A stretch of DNA of 64,000 nucleotides. Source: Polynucleobacter sp. es-EL-1. Lineage in GTDB: Bacteria > Pseudomonadota > Gammaproteobacteria > Burkholderiales > Burkholderiaceae. Shown in pieces: positions 16,704 to 24,239 of this stretch. The translations under genes were made by a program, and so were the position numbers. Every line of letters begins with the position of its first letter. Positions within the stretch are counted from its first letter, which is position 1. Location of the stretch: the NCBI RefSeq assembly GCF_018687975.1, contig NZ_CP061310.1, positions 1,302,001 to 1,366,000 of the forward strand, read 5' to 3'. The notes beneath the pieces are model-generated. The model did no database searches. It was not told the DNA's origin and saw only the letters and a program-made list of their open reading frames with translations.

Positions 16704-19199
16704 TTAGAACGGCTCATACCCACCAGAAGAGTAGCCGATAGATCCCATCGCCAAGTTATCGAACTTGGTATAAGGGCCTTGCCAGCTTAGGCGCACTGTG
16801 CCAATAGGGCCATTACGCTGTTTACCAATAATAATCTCCGCTACACCCTTATCTGTCGTGGTATCGGGGTGATAAACCTCATCCCTGTAGATAAACATAA
16901 TTAAGTCAGCATCTTGCTCAATCGCACCTGACTCACGTAAATCAGACATGATGGGGCGCTTGTTGGGGCGCTGCTCTAGACCACGATTAAGCTGAGATAG
17001 CGCTACCACTGGGCACTGCAATTCTTTTGCGAGTGATTTGAGAGAACGTGAAATTTCAGAAATCTCCGTTGCTCGATTCTCTGAACCAGAGCCACTCATC
17101 AACTGCAAGTAATCAATCACAACCAGACCTAATGTTCCACCAAAGTTACGCGCAATACGGCGTGCACGTGCACGTAGTTCAAGGCTGGATAAGGAGCCAG
17201 TTTCATCGATCAAAATTTGGGTATTACTTAAACGGGCAATTGCATCGGTTACGCGTGGCCACTCATCATCTTGCAACTTACCAGTTCGCATACGACCTTG
17301 GTCAACGCGCCCTACCGATCCTAGTAAACGCGCTGCCAATTGCTCACCCGACATCTCCATAGAGAACACTACAACGGGCAAACCTTCAGCCAAGGCGACA
17401 TTCTCAGCAATGTTTAATGCAAAAGCAGTGTTATGCGTCACTACATAGTCATTCGTGATGTAGGTTCTATCGGGATGACTCACCGAAATGCACTGCGCCT
17501 GAGCAACTCTGGATGGCTCGACACTCTTAAAGGTAAGTCTGCGCTGGCGATCCCAAGTTGATCTGAGTCTTTCCTTCTTTTCAGGCAAAGTAAATGCTTG
17601 AAAGCCAGGGCCAAAACTCATATTCAGAACATATGATAGGCGCCCCTGCTTCTTCTCACCCCTGTAGCTGTAGCTTGTTTGTTTTTGAGCGATTGAGCAA
17701 AATCCGCCCAATGATCTCGCCAAGGATGCAACATCTTCGGATAATTGCTTGCTCGCTGTACAAAAACGAATAGAGCCCCACTTCTCAATCCAGCCATCGG
17801 TGTCCATCAGACCTTGAAAGAGTGCGAGACGAGAGGTCTTATTTGCCTCAAGATAAGTAGCAGGAATATATTTATCAAAACTTCTGCAGCCCAGTACACC
17901 TATATCTTGTAAGGCAGAGCGGAAATAATTTGTTGGCACAGACTGACGCTGGCCATTAGAAGCGATTCTGGCTTTGGAAACCAATCTCCAGTCATATGCA
18001 TTAGCGTGAACCAACTCCATCTCATACCCAGCAAGTGCATTCATACGCTCAATAAGCTCTGGAGACTTGGTCGAGAACATAACGCTACCATGGGATAAGG
18101 CTAAAGTTCCATCACCGAGCAATGCGCCCAAAACCCATGGGTTAATTGGCAATACATTTGAGTGACCAAAATCACCAGAAACAGGATCTATCCACAGACG
18201 ATTCTTGTAGCGAACACAAGAGAGCATTTCCATTAAACGCGCAGTATTAATTACCTTGGGAGCATCCCAATCACGATACATGACACGCCATAGATGCTCA
18301 TCACAGCACTCAGCTTCACGACCATCAGAAAACGTCACTTTGTATATCTGCTTTGCACCTTGCGGGTAGATGCCGGTGACCATAGAATGCCGGCCATCCA
18401 CAGAGGCTATGCGATCGCCAAAACGCAAATCACCCATCAACTTCCAACCATCAACCGTTTTTACTTTAGCATCTAATGGCTGCGCCTTACCCATTGAAGG
18501 TCTTCCAGCAACAATGACTAAATCACCTTTTTGCAATCCACTAGTTTGTTTATCTAAATCAATGAAGCCGGTGGCAATCCCGGTAATATCGCTACCACCT
18601 TGACGGTTGTATAGCTCGTCGATACGAGCAACAACTGTTCTTAGTAAAGGTTCAATTTCCAGATAATCGGCTTTGCGACTTCCCTCTTCGCCAATCTGCA
18701 AAATACGGGACTCAGCTTCATCCAATAAGGTTCTTACAGTCCGACCTTCTGGGACGAATGCAGAATTCACAATGCTGTCTGAAACCTCAATTAAGCGACG
18801 CAGAATGCTACGGTCACGAACAATATCGGCATAGCCTTTGATGTTCGCTGCACTTGGTGTGTTTTGCGCTAATGAATTCAGGTAGTCAATACTGACTAAA
18901 TCACCGCCCTGCTCAGACTTCACTGCATCATAAACAGTGATTACGTCGGCGGGGTGATTGTCGCCAACCAAACGGGCGATGACCTTATAGATCAAAGCAT
19001 GCTCAGGGCGATAGAAATCTTTATCGTTTAATACTCCACCTAGGTTGTCCCATGAGGAGTTATCGATGAGTAGACCACCGAGCAATGATTGCTCGGCTTC
19101 TACAGAATGCGGCGGTACTTTTAAGGCCTGCACGACTGCATCCCCAGAACCCATCATGCCGGGATTTGGCGTAAGGGAACGTGAACGGGATTCAGCCAT
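16704..19199 (-). CDS. dnaB: Replicative DNA helicase DnaB, interrupted by an intein
   Basis: Precursor of 831 aa. Residues 1-238 and 591-831 join to give a 479-aa DnaB, the normal length. The N-terminal domain (residues about 28-130) and the RecA-like helicase domain are intact: Walker A GRPSMGK-T, split by the intein after K238; Walker B LGLVVIDYLQLM; and arginine-rich KQRNGPIGTV near the end. DnaB unwinds DNA at the replication fork as a hexamer. It is last in the rpsF-priB-rpsR-rplI-dnaB operon, 24 bp after rplI. Because the intein splits the ATP-binding loop, activity should need protein splicing. Confidence 0.97.
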   Translation of the reverse strand: MAESRSRSLTPNPGMMGSGDAVVQALKVPPHSVEAEQSLLGGLLIDNSSWDNLGGVLNDKDFYRPEHALIYKVIARLVGDNHPADVITVYDAVKSEQGGDLVSIDYLNSLAQNTPSAANIKGYADIVRDRSILRRLIEVSDSIVNSAFVPEGRTVRTLLDEAESRILQIGEEGSRKADYLEIEPLLRTVVARIDELYNRQGGSDITGIATGFIDLDKQTSGLQKGDLVIVAGRPSMGKAQPLDAKVKTVDGWKLMGDLRFGDRIASVDGRHSMVTGIYPQGAKQIYKVTFSDGREAECCDEHLWRVMYRDWDAPKVINTARLMEMLSCVRYKNRLWIDPVSGDFGHSNVLPINPWVLGALLGDGTLALSHGSVMFSTKSPELIERMNALAGYEMELVHANAYDWRLVSKARIASNGQRQSVPTNYFRSALQDIGVLGCRSFDKYIPATYLEANKTSRLALFQGLMDTDGWIEKWGSIRFCTASKQLSEDVASLARSLGGFCSIAQKQTSYSYRGEKKQGRLSYVLNMSFGPGFQAFTLPEKKERLRSTWDRQRRLTFKSVEPSRVAQAQCISVSHPDRTYITNDYVVTHNTAFALNIAENVALAEGLPVVVFSMEMSGEQLAARLLGSVGRVDQGRMRTGKLQDDEWPRVTDAIARLSNTQILIDETGSLSSLELRARARRIARNFGGTLGLVVIDYLQLMSGSGSENRATEISEISRSLKSLAKELQCPVVALSQLNRGLEQRPNKRPIMSDLRESGAIEQDADLIMFIYRDEVYHPDTTTDKGVAEIIIGKQRNGPIGTVRLSWQGPYTKFDNLAMGSIGYSSGGYEPF
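17430..18485 (-). mobile_element. Class 3-type intein with LAGLIDADG endonuclease in the DnaB P-loop
   Basis: In-frame insertion of 352 codons in dnaB (precursor residues 239-590). It begins with Ala instead of Cys or Ser and ends VVTHN, followed by Thr as +1 residue. The class 3 triad is visible: W66 in the block B motif DEHLW (codon 18288-18290), C332 in the block F motif QCISV (codon 17490-17492) and T350 before the terminal His-Asn. The central region has two LAGLIDADG motifs, VLGALLGDG with D125 and FQGLMDTDG with D230, so the homing endonuclease may still be active. Class 3 inteins are known from mycobacterial and phage DnaB; splicing chemistry here is inferred from the motifs. Confidence 0.93.
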
Positions 19200-19223
19200 G
19201 AGGCTTTATTACAGATCTTAAAC

Positions 19224-19676
19224 TTACGCTTGCTCGCCAACAACACGGATAGTGATATCCACCACTACATCGGTATGAACAGCAACCGCTACAGGGTGAT
19301 CACCAACCATCTTTAATGGGCCAGTAGGCATACGTACAGAAGCTTTTTCAATAACGAAGCCTTTGGCTTTCAAAGCATCAGCAATATCGTGATTGGTTAC
19401 TGAACCAAACAAGCGGCCATCAACGCCAGCTTTTTGACCGATTTCAAGAACCAAGTCCTTGAGCTTTGCGCCAACCGCTTCAGCAGCAGCCAATTTCTCA
19501 GCAGCCACTTTTTCAAGCTCAGCACGGCGAACTGCGAAATCAGCAATCGCTGACTCAGTAGCACGACGGGCTTTACGTTGAGGGATTAAGAAATTGCGAG
19601 CGTAACCGTCTTTAACGCGAACAATGTCGCCAAGGTTGCCCAAGTTAATTACTTTTTCTAAAAGAATGATTTGCAT
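19224..19676 (-). CDS. rplI: 50S ribosomal protein L9
   Basis: Large-subunit protein of 150 aa, the expected length for L9. The N-terminal domain begins MQIILLEKVINLGNLGDIVRVKDGYARNFLIP, the L9 signature region around residues 10-35, followed by a long charged helix rich in Ala, Glu and Lys, and a C-terminal domain with GRLFGSVTNHDIADAL. It lies 14 bp after rpsR and ahead of dnaB in the conserved ribosomal-primosome operon. Confidence 0.98.
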   Translation of the reverse strand: MQIILLEKVINLGNLGDIVRVKDGYARNFLIPQRKARRATESAIADFAVRRAELEKVAAEKLAAAEAVGAKLKDLVLEIGQKAGVDGRLFGSVTNHDIADALKAKGFVIEKASVRMPTGPLKMVGDHPVAVAVHTDVVVDITIRVVGEQA

Positions 19677-19689
19677 TGAGGGCTCCTAA

Positions 19690-19962
19690 TTATTTCTTAT
19701 GTTGATCGGAGAATGGCAACAAGGCCAAGAAACGAGCACGCTTGATAGCAGTGTCTAACTGACGCTGATATTTTGCTTTTGTGCCAGTCAAACGAGCAGG
19801 AGTAATTTTGGCGTTTTCGCCAATGAAGTCCTTCAATGTATCTACATCTTTGTAGTCGATCTGTTCTACGCCAGCAACAGTGAAACGGCAATAACGCTTA
19901 CGCTTGAACAATGGGTTCTGAGCTGGTTTCTTTTTGAAATCGGGTTTCTTTCCAAACGCCAT
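19690..19962 (-). CDS. rpsR: 30S ribosomal protein S18
   Basis: Small-subunit protein of 90 aa. The S18 core is present: KRKRYCRFTVAGVEQIDYKDVDTLKDFI, then GENAKITPARLTGTKAKYQRQLDTAIKRARFLALLPF. The N-terminal extension is basic (KKPDFKKKPAQNP), as is common in betaproteobacteria. It binds next to S6 on the platform of the 30S subunit, and the S6 gene is in the same operon. Confidence 0.98.
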   Translation of the reverse strand: MAFGKKPDFKKKPAQNPLFKRKRYCRFTVAGVEQIDYKDVDTLKDFIGENAKITPARLTGTKAKYQRQLDTAIKRARFLALLPFSDQHKK

Positions 19963-19976
19963 GATGATTTCCTCTT

Positions 19977-20270
19977 TTAATTTTTCAATTGAATATGGGT
20001 AATATGGAAAACAAGTCTTTGATTACGTAGAGTCTTGGGTGCTAAGAATCCTTCAAACACTGCCTCGGCTCCTAAATCCATTTGCTCTATGCCCTTTTGT
20101 ATTGGGCCGATTGCGATGGCTTCAACACTCATCTGAATTTTCCTAGCAACCCCTACCTCGTTTACCTCGCCACTATGCTCTAGCTGACAATGCATCACCG
20201 GTATTCCTGCTGGTGTAAATCGAATCGCGTCTTTAGATACCAAGAATGCAGTTAGGGTGAAATGATTCAA
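19977..20270 (-). CDS. priB: Primosomal replication protein N (PriB)
   Basis: Single-stranded DNA-binding OB-fold protein of 97 aa that helps PriA restart stalled replication forks. It reads MNHFTLTAFLVSKDAIRFTPAGIPV with the first codon TTG at 20268-20270, preceded by GGAG eight bases upstream. Later parts include CQLEHSGE and FEGFLAPKTLRNQRLVFHIT, typical of PriB. Its place between rpsF and rpsR is the standard PriB location. Confidence 0.94.
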   Translation of the reverse strand: MNHFTLTAFLVSKDAIRFTPAGIPVMHCQLEHSGEVNEVGVARKIQMSVEAIAIGPIQKGIEQMDLGAEAVFEGFLAPKTLRNQRLVFHITHIQLKN

Positions 20271-20329
20271 CGCCGCTCCGTCACTCTGATACGTTTTCTA
20301 GTCTGTGTATTCCTCTTCAAATTTCTAAC

Positions 20330-20704
20330 TTAAGCCGCTGCTACTGGAGCGTCGGATTGAGCTGATTTGCGCGCTTCTTCACGTTGCACTTCTTTCATCA
20401 TGATAGAAGGCTCTGTTTCAGCTTTCTTTGTCTTGATGATGAGGTGACGCAAAACAGCATCGTTAAATTTGAATGCGTGCTCGAGCTCGTCCAGAGTTTT
20501 CTGGTCGCACTCAATATTCATACAAACGTAATGGGCTTTAGCAAGCTTGTCGATCATGTAAGCCATCTGACGACGACCCCAATCTTCCATGCGATGAATT
20601 TTGCCGCCAGCAGCAGCTAAAGTCGCTTTGTAGCGATCGATCATCGCAGGTACTTGCTCGCTTTGGTCCGGGTGGACGATAAAGACGATTTCATAATGAC
20701 GCAT
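20330..20704 (-). CDS. rpsF: 30S ribosomal protein S6
   Basis: Small-subunit protein of 124 aa. The S6 fold is seen in MRHYEIVFIVHPDQSEQVPAM, DWGRRQMAYMIDKLAKAHYV (the S18-facing strand) and FKFNDAVLRHLIIK. The C-terminus is a charged, Ala-rich tail. ATG 20704 follows AAGGAG. First gene of the rpsF-priB-rpsR-rplI-dnaB operon; the 134 bp upstream should hold its promoter, but I saw no strong consensus match. Confidence 0.98.
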   Translation of the reverse strand: MRHYEIVFIVHPDQSEQVPAMIDRYKATLAAAGGKIHRMEDWGRRQMAYMIDKLAKAHYVCMNIECDQKTLDELEHAFKFNDAVLRHLIIKTKKAETEPSIMMKEVQREEARKSAQSDAPVAAA

Positions 20705-20838
20705 CTAACACTCCTTAGGGATAAAGTCACCTGGGCGTCTTGCTAACTTCCGATGGTTTTAAAGTTAGCGCCAGTGTGACAAGGTAGTAACAAATTGTAG
20801 GTAAAACGAACTACACATATTTACTGCTTTTGAAGACC

Positions 20839-21915
20839 TTACCGAATTTCCGGTAAGTCCGCTATTCTAGCAAAAAAATCCTGCCAAGTCAGGGGTTTAC
20901 CGACTAATTTGGCCTGTTTTGCAGCATTGATGGCTAATTGCAGCGCAATTCTGGCTTTTGGGGCTGAAAGCTTGCCACTTGCTAGGCAGGAAGGTAGATC
21001 GATTTCAGGCAGGTCTTGGACTGTTGCCCCCGCCCCGGTCCGATTTGTTCTCACAACAGCAATTCCCTGATCAATCAAATCCGTCAGTGGCGCCAACCAA
21101 GCAGCATGAATTCCGCCATTACCCGTTCCAGCGATTACAAGACCTTGGGCTTTGCTACCAAGCCACTGCCGTAGTGTTTCTGGCCTAGCTCCAGCATGAC
21201 AGGTCAAGATCTCTACCCACGGCCACTCGCCTGCAGCGGGAATGGGTAAATCTTCGTCCCAAAGCGCTTGAACTGACTTCACACCAGCGAGCCATGAAGG
21301 ATTAATCAGGCCGACAGAACTAGTTGGCGAATCCTGAATGAGGGCGTTCAGGGATTGGGCATGACGCTTTGCCAAATCCATAGCCATACAGCCACGACCA
21401 TCCATCACGGCATAAATTCCGCCTGGACAGTTATCGATTGCTGTGCAAGCCCAACGCAGCGCATCTAGAAGATTGGAAGGGCCATCAGCTTGAGGCGCAT
21501 TACTGGGCAGCATTGCGCCAGTCAAAATGACCCTCTTGCCTAGGCGATGGGCCAGCTTGCCGCAAACGGCCTGCAAAAATAGACCGGTTTCCTCCAATGT
21601 ATCCGTGCCATGGGTAATCACAATCCCACGGACTTGAGCGTTATTCAGGGCCTCTTGAACTGCCAGACCAAGAGAAGTTAAGTGCGCATCAGTTAAATCA
21701 CGGCTATTGATATTGGCAATTTGACTGGAAAGCACCTCGATTCCATCAGGAATTGCTGACTGCACATGTCTCACCAAATCATTGACTCCAAGCTGACCTG
21801 CCTGATAGTTCATTGGCTGATCTTGGGGATTTTGGGCCAGGCCAGCAATAGTGCCCCCCATACCCAGAACCAAAATGTGTGCAGACTGTACGGATTGACT
21901 TAAATTTGAGCTCAT
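20839..21915 (-). CDS. L-asparaginase
   Basis: Bacterial-type asparaginase of 358 aa that hydrolyses asparagine to aspartate and ammonia. The two catalytic motifs are clear: GMGGTIAGLA with T22, and ITHGTDTLEETGLF with T104 and D105; the Lys-supporting region is LTGAMLPSNAPQADGPSN. The N-terminus has a hydrophobic stretch HILVLGMGG that is part of the fold, and no cleavable signal peptide is evident, so a cytoplasmic enzyme is likely. It is divergent from lexA with only 60 bp between start codons. Confidence 0.93.
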   Translation of the reverse strand: MSSNLSQSVQSAHILVLGMGGTIAGLAQNPQDQPMNYQAGQLGVNDLVRHVQSAIPDGIEVLSSQIANINSRDLTDAHLTSLGLAVQEALNNAQVRGIVITHGTDTLEETGLFLQAVCGKLAHRLGKRVILTGAMLPSNAPQADGPSNLLDALRWACTAIDNCPGGIYAVMDGRGCMAMDLAKRHAQSLNALIQDSPTSSVGLINPSWLAGVKSVQALWDEDLPIPAAGEWPWVEILTCHAGARPETLRQWLGSKAQGLVIAGTGNGGIHAAWLAPLTDLIDQGIAVVRTNRTGAGATVQDLPEIDLPSCLASGKLSAPKARIALQLAINAAKQAKLVGKPLTWQDFFARIADLPEIR

Positions 21916-21940
21916 ACCCCATTATCCGCCTTCAATTTGC

Positions 21941-21974
21941 TTGAATTATCAAAAAGTGCTGTATACAATCCCAG
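21941..21974 (+). promoter_or_regulatory. lexA promoter with SOS box
   Basis: TTGAAT (21941-21946) and TACAAT (21964-21969) are 17 bp apart, a good sigma-70 promoter. The LexA operator CTGTATACAATCCCAG (21959-21974), of the form CTG-N10-CAG, covers the -10. Predicted transcription start is 21975-21977, which is the lexA ATG itself. Self-repression of lexA is expected. Confidence 0.85.
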
Positions 21975-21975
21975 T

Positions 21976-22695
21976 ATGGACATAAATACAGTCGATTTTC
22001 CTGAGGAGCTGACTGCCCTCCCCAAACTCACTGCACGTCAGAGTGAAATTTTGGATCTTATTACTAACGCAATTGATGAGAGTGGTTCACCTCCAACTCG
22101 CGCAGAAATCGCATCGCAACTAGGCTTTGCCTCTGCCAATGCAGCCGAGGAGCACTTGCGCGCCCTAGCAAAAAAAGGGTACATCGAACTGACTCCAGGC
22201 ACATCTCGTGGTATTCGCATTCCACAACGATTTAATCAATCTCACAATCCCAATAAGTTTCGCCAGATGTCTTTACCATCTGGCGCACTTCAGCAACTTA
22301 CCCTGCCACTCATTGGCCGCGTTGCTGCGGGATCACCTATCATGGCTGTCGAGCATATTGAAAAACAAGTGCCGATTGACCCAAGCTTATTTAGCAAGGG
22401 TGCCGATTACTTACTAAAAGTAGTTGGCATGAGCATGCGCGATGCTGGCATTTTGGATGGTGATTATTTAGCTGTCCGAAAAACTTCTGAAGTCCGCAAC
22501 GGGGATATCGTAGTGGCCCGCTTAGATGATGAGGTAACAGTCAAACGCTGGAACCAAAAGAAAACTGCCGATGGCTTAGTGATTGAATTACAAGCTGAGA
22601 ACCCAGAGTTCAAAAATATCGTGGTCGATAGTCGTCAACCGAACTTTGCCATTGAAGGTCAAGCAGTAGGACTTATCAGGGCTGAAGGCCTATAA
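21976..22695 (+). CDS. lexA: LexA repressor
   Basis: SOS regulator of 239 aa. An N-terminal winged helix (LTARQSEILDLI, PPTRAEIASQLGFASANAAEEHL) binds the SOS box. The C-terminal S24 peptidase domain has the self-cleavage site A118-G119 (RVAAGSP), catalytic S153 (GMSMRD) and K190 (TVKRW). ATG 21976 is the first ATG after the operator; it has no ribosome binding site because the operator ends one base earlier. A GAGGAG sits inside the coding region at about 22003-22008, but no ATG, GTG or TTG follows it in frame. The N-terminus is about 15 residues longer than in E. coli. Confidence 0.96.
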   Translation: MDINTVDFPEELTALPKLTARQSEILDLITNAIDESGSPPTRAEIASQLGFASANAAEEHLRALAKKGYIELTPGTSRGIRIPQRFNQSHNPNKFRQMSLPSGALQQLTLPLIGRVAAGSPIMAVEHIEKQVPIDPSLFSKGADYLLKVVGMSMRDAGILDGDYLAVRKTSEVRNGDIVVARLDDEVTVKRWNQKKTADGLVIELQAENPEFKNIVVDSRQPNFAIEGQAVGLIRAEGL

Positions 22696-22712
22696 CACCA
22701 GCCACACAAAGC

Positions 22713-22740
22713 AAAAGGCCTCTAAACGAGGCCTTTTTGT
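22713..22740. terminator. Bidirectional terminator between lexA and the lipoprotein gene
   Basis: AAAAGGCCTC (22713-22722) pairs with GAGGCCTTTT (22729-22738) around a 6-nt loop, with T-runs on both strands. It separates convergent lexA and the lipoprotein gene. Confidence 0.88.
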
Positions 22741-22757
22741 TGGTTAGAAATTACTGA

Positions 22758-23219
22758 TTACTTTCTGCTCGGTGCAACCACATTCGCATTCTTGGGTGAT
22801 GCAGTAATCGTAATCAAGGTTTTAGGTCCTGTGAAAGAACCTTCATTTAACTCAATCGTAGACGTGCGGTCACCTTTTGTGAAAACCAAAATGCTGGTTT
22901 TAGATTTGACTGCACTGATAGTAGTCCAACCTGCGCGAGGATACTCAGATTGGAAGAAAGCATAAATGTCCGTTGGGGTTTGTACACCTGATAGCACTAC
23001 GCGACCTACCCAGTTATCACCACGACCAATAATCAACGAATCAGCTCCAATGATTTTTGAAGCAGCGGGCAATGGCATATCACCTAAAAGCTGTGTCTGA
23101 ATCTCCTCAACCTCATTAGGGGTGCCAGTAGCAGAGTCTCCGGAGGTCGCGCAGGCACTGACCAGTAAAACCAGTGCCGATGCTGCAAAAAGATAGTGGA
23201 GTCGCTTCAGTTTGGTCAT
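22758..23219 (-). CDS. Lipoprotein of unknown function
   Basis: Small lipoprotein of 153 aa. The signal peptide has a basic start (MTKLKRLHYL), a hydrophobic core, and the lipobox VSAC with the Cys at residue 23. The mature part has a Ser/Thr-rich linker and then a compact alpha/beta domain (about residues 45-145) with VQTPTDIYAFFQSEYPRAGW and STIELNEGSFTGPKTLITI. I do not recognise a named family. It lies between lexA and the tRNA genes and appears to be a single-gene unit. Confidence 0.75.
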   Translation of the reverse strand: MTKLKRLHYLFAASALVLLVSACATSGDSATGTPNEVEEIQTQLLGDMPLPAASKIIGADSLIIGRGDNWVGRVVLSGVQTPTDIYAFFQSEYPRAGWTTISAVKSKTSILVFTKGDRTSTIELNEGSFTGPKTLITITASPKNANVVAPSRK

Positions 23220-23312
23220 ATCTTCTCTCTAGTAAGAATGCACTACAAAATCACTAATACTTTTTATATTAAGTATTTTAGGGAATGTGCCCCAGTGGTC
23301 AAGCAAAATCAC

Positions 23313-23386
23313 TGGAGGCGCGTGAGGGAATCGAACCCCCGTACGAAGCTTTGCAGGCTCCTGCCTAACCACTCGGCCAACGCGCC
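23313..23386 (-). tRNA. tRNA-Cys (GCA)
   Basis: Read on the minus strand, the 74-nt cloverleaf begins GGCGCGU and ends with the matching ACGCGCC, U and an encoded CCA. The anticodon loop contains GCA (23352-23354), and the T-loop is GGGGGTTCGATTCCC. It lies after tRNA-Gly in the uvrC-pgsA-tRNA run. Confidence 0.97.
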
Positions 23387-23434
23387 ATATCTGAAATCGA
23401 AAATGGGAAGCTTTTGAGGGCTTCCCATCGAACT

Positions 23435-23510
23435 TGGAGCGGGAAAGGAGGTTCGAACTCCCGACCTATACCTTGGCAAGGTATCGCTCTACCAGCTGAG
23501 CTATTCCCGC
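23435..23510 (-). tRNA. tRNA-Gly (GCC)
   Basis: Minus-strand 76-nt cloverleaf beginning GCGGGAA with matching TTCCCGC, U and encoded CCA. The anticodon loop is CTTGCCAAG, giving GCC. A 7-bp hairpin, GGGAAGC/GCTTCCC (about 23405-23426), lies between it and tRNA-Cys and may be a processing signal. Confidence 0.97.
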
Positions 23511-23627
23511 ATAACAGGGCAGTAGTTTAACAAACTATTTAGAAGAGGGCATTATTTTTGCCCAAAGCAAATAAATTGGGTCATCTTGATCAGCATAAAA
23601 GCCTGCTGTAATCAAGCTTCGCGGTCT

Positions 23628-24203
23628 TTATTTGGGTTGATCTATTAGCTGCGGCAAGGCTTTTTTCATGTAATAAAACATCGACCAGAGCGTTAAAAAG
23701 GATGCAATCCAGATTAACCAAGTCCCTACTTGCGCACAATTTAACCAACCAAATAAGGTGTCATTGAGCAGTAAAAATGGAATAGCGACAAGTTGAGCTG
23801 TTGTTTTGAGCTTACCCACCATGTGTACAGCAACACTTTTACCTGCGCCTAGTAATGCCATCCACTCTCTTAAGGCGGAGATAGTGATTTCACGGCCAAT
23901 GATGATGAGGGCTACCCACACTTGCACGCGATCTAAATTGAGCAAAACTAATAATGAAGCGGCAACGATTAACTTATCTGCCACAGGATCTAAGAATTGC
24001 CCAAATGCAGACTCTTGTTTCATCCGTCTTGCCAAGAAACCATCTAACCAATCGGTCACTGCTGCCAATACAAAGATGATGGTTGCCGTCAGATTTTTAT
24101 CAAAAGGGGTAAGCCAACCATTCGGTAAATAGAAGACTGCCACGACAAGTGGAATTGCGGCAACACGCAACCAGGTTAAGGCAATGGGCAAATTAAATGG
24201 CAT
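23628..24203 (-). CDS. pgsA: Phosphatidylglycerophosphate synthase
   Basis: Inner membrane CDP-alcohol phosphatidyltransferase of 191 aa, which joins CDP-diacylglycerol and glycerol-3-phosphate in phosphatidylglycerol synthesis. The family motif DG-AR-G-D-D is visible in TDWLDGFLARRMKQESAFGQ followed by FLDPVADKL (residues about 50-80). Several hydrophobic helices follow. It starts 36 bp after uvrC and is followed by tRNA-Gly, the same order as in E. coli. Confidence 0.96.
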   Translation of the reverse strand: MPFNLPIALTWLRVAAIPLVVAVFYLPNGWLTPFDKNLTATIIFVLAAVTDWLDGFLARRMKQESAFGQFLDPVADKLIVAASLLVLLNLDRVQVWVALIIIGREITISALREWMALLGAGKSVAVHMVGKLKTTAQLVAIPFLLLNDTLFGWLNCAQVGTWLIWIASFLTLWSMFYYMKKALPQLIDQPK

Positions 24204-24239
24204 GTCTCAAGCATAAACCAATGTGACGGCACTTGGAAA

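Noticed and set aside
17430..18485. dnaB insertion considered as a group I/II intron or a frameshifted duplication
   Set aside because: The reading frame is open throughout, and intein splice-junction and LAGLIDADG motifs are present, so removal occurs at protein level.
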